From the NCBI GenBank assembly GCA_023630585.1, contig CM042548.1, positions 14,769,527-14,833,526 on the forward strand: DNA of 64,000 bases, in the 5' to 3' direction. The stretch's first letter is position 1; each line of letters opens with the position of its first letter. The notes under the pieces were generated by a model. The model was not told where the DNA came from. It saw only the letters and a program-made list of their open reading frames with translations, and did not search any database. Positions 52,419 through 64,000 of the stretch are shown piece by piece. A program made the translations under genes and the position numbers. This stretch comes from Cranoglanis bouderius (lineage: Eukaryota > Chordata > Actinopteri > Siluriformes > Cranoglanididae).

Positions 52419-53689
52419 GTGTATATGTTCTGCTTTTTACACCTCATCCAATGTTACTCTGACATTTTCAATGTCAAGCCGACTGTGTAATTTGATTTGA
52501 TGTACTGTAATTCTAAAAACAATAATAACAGCAACAACAAGGCAAGGGGGACAAGGTGAGAATATGAAAAATATTAAAATATGCATTAATTAGCTTCAGA
52601 TATTTAACATATAGAGATTATAGAGAGCTAAAAAAAGAGGTTATTTATGGCTAGTTATAAGGATAAATACACAAAAAAAAACAACACCATTGCATTCCAG
52701 ATTTTTCCTCCAAAATAGCCTAGCATAAAAAACTGAATTTTATAGGAAATAAAATTTTAAAAAATAATGATAATAGAAAGGTTTTTTTTTTTTGGCCAGT
52801 TATTCTACTGTCAGTGCATAATATCTTTAATTATAAGCGTAATAATAAAAAATACAATAAAATAAAATAAAAGAACAAGGTGCGGGACATGGATCATTAT
52901 ACCAAAATAACCCTTTGAACATTTAAATATATAAATTCCTATTTATGTATGTATTATGTTTGTTTGTTTGTTTATTCATTCATTCATTCATCAAAAAAAG
53001 TCTTACTGTATGGTTTTACTTATAAGGCTAATCATATAGGCACTTGTATTTAAAAAAGGAGGGGGGTGGGTGGAGTTTGGATTGATTATTAGATCAAGGA
53101 TGACATTTTAATCAGTAAGGTGATTTTTTTTAAATTGCAAATGTCAAATTTCTTACTTCACCAAGTGTTACTTTCACTCTGTTCCTTTTTTTTCTGTTAC
53201 TCCTCCAAGCTTTTTTTCCCCAAGCGATTTAATTCTCTCTACTGCAATTCTCAAGTAAAAGATAAGCACCTTAATGCTAGAACAAAAAATAAACAAACAA
53301 ACAAACAATGCAATCTTCTGAGGACAAAATAAAATGGTTCAGATGATCATATGCAAAGATAAAATAAGGTGAGAGAAATTAGAATGCGTTTCACAATCAG
53401 GGTGGATGAGCCAAAGAAAATGGAGAGTGAGACGAAGGATGAGAGGGGGATAGAAACGTTTTTCCATGCAGCACAGCCCTGATAGGCATCAGCAATTTCT
53501 GCACACACTCCACTCCTCATTTGTTACTGGCCGTGACCGACGCAGTGGCCGGGTGTCGAGGAATTTAACATCGACGCACAGAAAGAGCTCGGCTCACTGG
53601 AATAGGGCGTGGAAACACAGCAACGGTGGCGGCCATTTTGATTTGTGATTTTGTGATACATTTTCTATAAGAGCAGCTCTGAGAGTAGT
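52419..53689. other. Intronic sequence, no gene seen
   Basis: Strongly AT-rich to 53100. 53440-53650 is a mid-GC unique block (ctgataggcatcagcaattt, gtgaccgacgcagtggcc). No supported exon. Confidence 0.5.
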
Positions 53690-54060
53690 TCCTGACATTA
53701 ACGTTTCTATAGTAACAACTCACTCACAGTGACTTGTACGGCAGACGCTCCACATCAACAGTTGATTGTGAAGTTTTGCATAAGGAGACGTTTATTTAAC
53801 ATTTATGAAAGGAGTCTCCAGTGTCTCCTTCCAGCTGTAACTTTAAGTTTTCTGGCGTCTTCATGACAAGCTGCATGTTTTGTCTTATTAACTTCAAGAG
53901 AGAAAGAGAAAGAGAGGCTGTTTATAGCTGCTATAATGTAAGTGGGAACAGGAACAAACTTGTTTGTGGTTTAAAGGTTGTCATATACCTGTGCTATAAG
54001 CGGAATAAAACACGTTGAAACATGCTGTTATAGGAAAATAATCTTGGCTCACCGAAACAG
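53690..54060. repeat. Foldback repeat family, copy 8
   Basis: Same arm and orientation as copy 3: tctatagtaacaactcactc, gagacgtttatttaacattt, ggagtctccagtgtctcc, gtaagtgggaacaggaac, ggaataaaacacgttg and catgctgttataggaaaata. Confidence 0.75.
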
Positions 54061-54667
54061 GAAGTGGAAATGCTGCAGCGATGACCATTCTGATTTCTGC
54101 AAAAAGCATGCTTGGACATCCTAAGCGAATAATTTCTCTAACACTTGGGGTTCTGGATTCTGATCGTAACTATAAATGGAAAAAAAAAAAAAAATACAAT
54201 GTGTTTTCTGATGCCAGTGAAACAACGGACTATTCTCAAGAAAAATTCCTAATCGTTTGCCTGTCATAACTGATTTGGGTTTATGTGCTGAGTGCATTCC
54301 TAAACAATTATATCACTTTTTTTTCTCTTCCCTCTCGCAGGATGTAACATTTGAAATATGCACAATGCAAATGTACAAAGCTCGCAAAATAAATATTGAA
54401 CCTGAGCTCTGGCACTAAACGCCTGTCTTATCTGGTTCAAGTAGAAAGCGACGTGCAGGACCCGCTGCCCTCGCCTGGCACGTCTCCACGGCAACGCCGC
54501 GCCGCTGAAAAATGGCATCCAGACATAGATGCCCCTTCATTAGATATCAACGCGTCGGCTGACAGCAGAGATAATGGCCAATAACACGGTCTTATGTTGG
54601 GAGTAAATGAAAGTCTCCAGGGATTTGGAGACATGCTTCAGGAAGCAGCACAGTCCTTTGGCCAAAG

Positions 54668-54703
<36 letters not shown>

Positions 54704-55064
54704 ATAAATATATACCTACATTCTGTGTGCATGAAAACAGCAACCATATATTATTATATACATAAAATGTCTGATATATTTACTAAAATAAACTCACAAA
54801 TTTTATTTTTAACGGCTACCCGCTCTTAGATGTCTGATTTGAATCTGTGTCAAATTTGTTAATGCTAAATTCACATTTTTACACTTTAAACCATCATTCT
54901 CGAAAACAAGATCACAGAAAAAGTTTATGATGTCACAAAATAAGCTTCATGGCCTTGAACCAATCACAGCAGATATGCAATTTATTAAACATTAACAGCG
55001 TGGGACTGTGGAAACCATGCTAGGTTGATAACTTGGCATATCAAGCAGTTAACTAGCAAGCTAG
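54061..55064. other. Intronic sequence, candidate conserved block at 54330-54640
   Basis: 54330-54640 is unique and mid-GC, with words such as cacaatgcaaatgtac (an ATGCAAAT octamer) and cagagataatggccaataac. (AC)n lies at 54669-54700. No gene. Confidence 0.4.
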
Positions 55065-55280
55065 CATTGTGGCATAGGAATTATTTTCCTATAACAACAC
55101 ATTCCAAAGTGTTTTATTCCTCTTATACCACAGCAATTTGCAAAAAAAAATAAAAATAAATAAAAAATTATTAAAGAACATTATGCTTGAAATCTGTTTA
55201 TAGTTTCTAGTTATGTTGAACATCAGTGAAAACAAGTTAGTTCCTTTCTCAAAGGTAATAAGACAAAAATACTTTCCCGT
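55065..55280. repeat. Foldback repeat family, copy 9
   Basis: aggaattattttcctataac, caaagtgttttattcctctt, ataccacagcaatttgc and agttagttcctttctc mark the arm, in the orientation of copies 1 and 4. Confidence 0.7.
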
Positions 55281-58186
<2,906 letters not shown>

Positions 58187-58327
58187 CTTCACAGTTCATA
58201 GTTTATTAAATAGGGTAAATGATTCCACCATATGATCAAGCCAAAGACATTAAGGGTTTTCTGTTGTTTATTTTTATTTATTTTTGACTGTTCAGTACTG
58301 TGAAAATTTTTTAGCCATGTGTAAATC

Positions 58328-58676
58328 CATGCATCCATTTTCCATACCGCTTATCCTACACAGGGTCACAGGGAGCCTGGAGCCTATTCCAGGGAACTCG
58401 GGGCACAAGGTGGGGGACACCCTGGATGGGGTGCCAACCCATTGCAGGGCACAATCACACACAATCACACACCCATTCACACACTATGGACAATTTAGAG
58501 ATGTCAATCAGCCTACAACACATGTCTTTGGACTGGGGGAGAAAACCGGAGTACCTGGAGAAAACCCAAAGCACAGAAAGAGCATGCAAACTCAGTGCAC
58601 GCAGAGCGTAGACGGGATTCAAACCCCCAGTCCCGGAGGTGCGAGGCAAATGTGCTAAACACTAAGCCACCGTACT
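58328..58676. repeat. Dispersed fish repeat, copy 2 of 2
   Basis: Same order as 30535-30860: catccattttccataccgct, ggagcctattccaggg, caccctggatggggtgccaa, gtctttggactgggg and gtgcgaggcaaatgtgctaa. Confidence 0.75.
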
Positions 58677-60265
58677 TTTCCTTATTGTATCATGTCTAGG
58701 ACTTTTGCATAGGACTGTATGAAAGAACCAAATAGGCATCTACTAGTAGCTTAATTTTCAAATGTTTTCAGTCATGATAATCATCTTTAATTTGCCATTT
58801 CAGCAAAATGACCTCAATCTGGAAACTGAATTGGCTATCAGTGTATAAAATGGTCCTTCTTTACTCTTGTATTGGGCAATTTCATGTTTTAAGTCCAGGG
58901 ATTGATCCTGAGCTCTGGTTTCTGTCTGTGGAAGTTTCTGGTTCCTCTATGCCCTATAACCAAATAACACTGAGTACTCAAAATAGTCCCAGTGGATAGA
59001 CAAATAAATTATTGGTTTTTATTTCCTTGAACGTTGTCCAAAAAATCACCAAAAATCGCCTATGAATTTCTCTACATATTTACTCTCATTAAAGATATGC
59101 TTATGCATAAATTTGTAATTTTCGTCCCCAAAACGTCCCTGCGTTTAAACTCCCTGCCATGTAAAAGCTAGCCGGCTAGTTACCTGCTAGTAAAGTACCC
59201 GAGTCTCATTTTCTCAGCAATTAATTTAACAGCGGTCCAACTTGTCAAAATATAACAGCACCAAACCATTGCAGCAGCAATTTTGTTTGTAACAACTGTT
59301 AAGTTAGCTAGCTAGCTATGGAAAGATTTCAGGGTGCCATGCTCTCATCCTGTAATAATTTGCATATTGGATGTGATTGGTTCAAAGTTGTGACATCACA
59401 AACTGAGCTCTTATGAGATGTTCTTAAAATCAGTGTTATAGACAAACAGTTTCAACATGTTTTAAATGGAAAAAATGTGAATTTAGCACCAAATCAGTCA
59501 CCCTGGTGACAATTCCAATGTGTGCGTGTGCGTGTGTGTTTGTAATTTGCCTCTGTGAAAGACAGCAGTTTATCCTCACCCTGGCAGTTATTGCCGTGAT
59601 ATCTCATAATGTGTGTCCAGTGACTCTCCCGAGAAATAAACTAATTGCATTTTGACCTGAGAGATAACACATGTTAAGATTAATCAAAATGTTAAACTAA
59701 TTTAGTGAAGGATTTTCGCTGTTTGTAATGAATTACAGATATCACAGCATCGGGGTGTCGCTCTTAAAGTCAATACGGACGGACGAGTGTAAAGGGAAGT
59801 GCTGAACAATTAGCAGTTAGATGGAAAGGTCATTTCGTATTAAACCTGCATCTGACAAGCCACCACAACCCCATTTTACGTTTCCAATTTCTTTGTCAAA
59901 ACCAATTTCCCCGTCAGTAAACGTGTCAAAATATAGTTATGTCATAACGGCGGACGGAAATGACCGTCATTTGTGTCCTGTGCGGAGACGACGCAGTCGA
60001 AGGGGTTCAATTAGGCGGCGAAGTCACCTTTGTGAATGTTATTTCATGCACTTGCAGGATTCGAGAAAAGAGAGAAGCGAGCGAGAGCGCCGCAGCAATC
60101 ACAGTTTGAAAAGATTATCTGCATTATTTCCAACATTGTGCAATTACAGACGTCTCATTTGGAAATGGCTTTTATGCCGGGTGACATTATGTTTCGGCTG
60201 TCTGACCTGGAGGCCTTGACAAAAAAACAAAACAAAAAAAACCCTCAAAAGATTTCAAAACATTT
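58677..60265. other. Intronic sequence, candidate conserved block at 59540-59780
   Basis: 59540-59780 (gttattgccgtgatatctca, gagaaataaactaattgcat, gtaatgaattacagatatca) is unique. The 132-codon frame after 59821 has no recognisable domain and reads like chance. Confidence 0.4.
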
Positions 60266-61440
60266 AGGAGTAACACTTCCTGCTAATCCTGTATTCATAA
60301 CACATTATAAATGCATCTATGATGCATTATACAGCATACATAACACCTTATAACACCTGGCATGTCTAAATGTACAGCATGTTTATAGAGTTATAGTTAC
60401 ATCAATACACGATGTAGTGTCTGTACTTAACCCTTAACCCTTCCTGTTAATCCTGAATTCATAATGCATTACAAATTCATTATGATGCAATACATAGCAT
60501 ACACAATATCTTATATTTACACCTGAACACAATGTCAGGTTACATAATGCATTATAACAACTGTTTATAAGAACACTGTAGTGTTGTAATGTACTATAAG
60601 ACATGTTCTAATGTAGTGCCTGTACCTAACACTGAACACTTCCTATTAATCTTGTATTCATAATGCATTATTAATAAATCTATGGTGCATTACATAGAAT
60701 ATATAACGTCTTATAAAGCATGGCTTATAAAGCATGGCTTAATAGTTATGATAAACATTATTAATTAATAAACATAAATAGTTATGGGTACACTGATACA
60801 CATGCAGAATACATGACTTCATGATGTCACGTTAAATAGTGTTCATGGGCACACTAGTCACGAATGTTGTAATGCATTATAGCAAAGGTTTTGATATAGT
60901 GTCTGATATAATACCACAAGATATAATGCATTATAACATTACATTAACAAATTCAATTCAGTTCAATTGTACTCAATTCTGGTGTTTATAAATGTATATA
61001 CTATATAATGTGAGCATTATGACAGCATTATTACATGTTGTAGGTGGATGATATAATACGTTAGAACATGCAGTACAGACACTATCTGAACTTTTATACA
61101 CTTATAGTGACAGTTATAATGTATAATAACATTCAACTTGGCTCAACTCCTCTGTTTATAAAAGCATATAACATATAATACAGCATGATAAGTTACCAAG
61201 TCATTACAGGTAAATGTGAATAAAATGGCTATGATGCATTATAAACACGTGTTATAGTGCATTATAACATTAATGCCTACAGTATTACATATGTGTTAAG
61301 TGACCTGACTTTATGATGCCACATACCCCTGCTATGTCATATAAACTTTATGTTAAGCATTAGAAGGTATTATGTATGTTATATGACATGGTATTGAGGA
61401 ATTTATAATACATTATGAATGTAGGAGTGCTGGGTTACAG
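60266..61440. repeat. Degenerate repeat region rich in GCATTATAA words
   Basis: A phrase tcctgttaatcctgtattca taatgcattataaat..atgatgcattacatagca recurs near 60275, 60440 and 60640 (spacings of about 165-200 bp). Looser echoes continue to 61440. No coding content. Confidence 0.55.
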
Positions 61441-61473
61441 ACTGGGTTTCTAGTTTTGAAATTTGAAGCATTG

Positions 61474-61531
<58 letters not shown>

Positions 61532-61689
61532 TGTGTATTTTACTCAGACGAAATCTGAGAGTCGCGTGTGAGATGTAGATAATATATATGCATTAGTATG
61601 AGTTCTTAAATAATATAAGAAAACACAGAAGTGTGTAAACATAGCATCCTAATAACAGCATTATTCATACCCATGCCTGGCAATGCAAC

Positions 61690-61734
<45 letters not shown>
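61474..61734. repeat. Two (AC)n arrays
   Basis: 61474-61529 and 61691-61734, with unremarkable intron between. Confidence 0.95.
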
Positions 61735-63775
<2,041 letters not shown>

Positions 63776-64000
63776 TATGTCAAAACATTTCAAGTGCATA
63801 TGTTGCACTTTTCTTTTTTTTCTTCTTTTCATAGAAGGGACAAAGAATTAAGAGCGGAATGATGTATAATATTTTATATTGTCTGATATATAATATATAA
63901 TAATGTTCCGGTACATTGAAATTTTATATTATGTATTACTGAGTAATACTTATTAACTGATAATACACAGTCGAGTACACTAACATTACTGTTATTATTA

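Noticed and set aside
59821..60219. 132-codon plus-strand open frame
   Set aside because: Low complexity Arg-rich middle, no domain, inside the nrxn3 intron on the opposite strand.

Overview
The window is vertebrate nuclear DNA, almost certainly from a ray-finned fish. The evidence is a split neurexin gene with GT-AG introns, several different Tc1-type transposons with IR/DR-like ends, a Tx1-like LINE, and an extreme load of (AC)n, (AT)n, (AG)n, (AAAG)n and (TCTA)n arrays. The mix of Tc1 families and short dispersed repeats would fit an otophysan such as a catfish, but I cannot fix the species from sequence alone.

The only host gene I can support lies on the minus strand: alpha-neurexin 3 (nrxn3, a or b paralogue undecided). 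Five exons are visible, in transcript order: 37400-37099 (first part of LNS2), 36015-35971 (a 45-nt microexon that is the alternative splice segment SS#2), 34891-34730 (rest of LNS2), 26244-25806 (end of LNS2 and most of LNS3) and 24338-23955 (end of LNS3 plus EGF-B). All junctions are GT-AG and all reading phases agree. They total 1332 nt, about 2 percent of the window. The introns between them are 1083, 1079, 8485 and 1467 bp. The upstream flank (37401-64000) and downstream flank (1-23954) belong to long introns whose other exons lie outside. The product is a presynaptic adhesion receptor; this part holds the central LNS2-LNS3-EGF-B block.

Layout from the left: 1-2195 is a Tx1-like LINE on the minus strand with a large internal deletion and a long open reverse transcriptase frame. 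2200-5720 is a 3.5-kb polypurine repeat tract carrying a deleted Tc1 copy. 6470-8920 holds a MITE and two tandem arrays of roughly 160-240-bp units. 9-23 kb is intron with foldback-repeat copies, a Tc1 remnant, a MITE that splits a TCTG/TCTA minisatellite, and a 23-bp GC-rich minisatellite. 24-37 kb holds the exons. 37-64 kb is intron with four larger Tc1 elements (44.2-45.8, 49.1-50.9, 51.0-52.4 and 56.5-58.1 kb), more foldback copies, and a degenerate GCATTATAA-rich region at 60.3-62.8 kb.

The observations most worth checking are the SS#2 microexon with its flanking UGCAUG motifs, the 72-nt (UG)n array four bases inside the donor intron of the LNS3 exon, the open RT frame with an altered catalytic motif, the palindromic foldback repeat family with nine copies, and microsatellites that begin exactly at Tc1 ends. 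I did not find a previously undescribed gene system.
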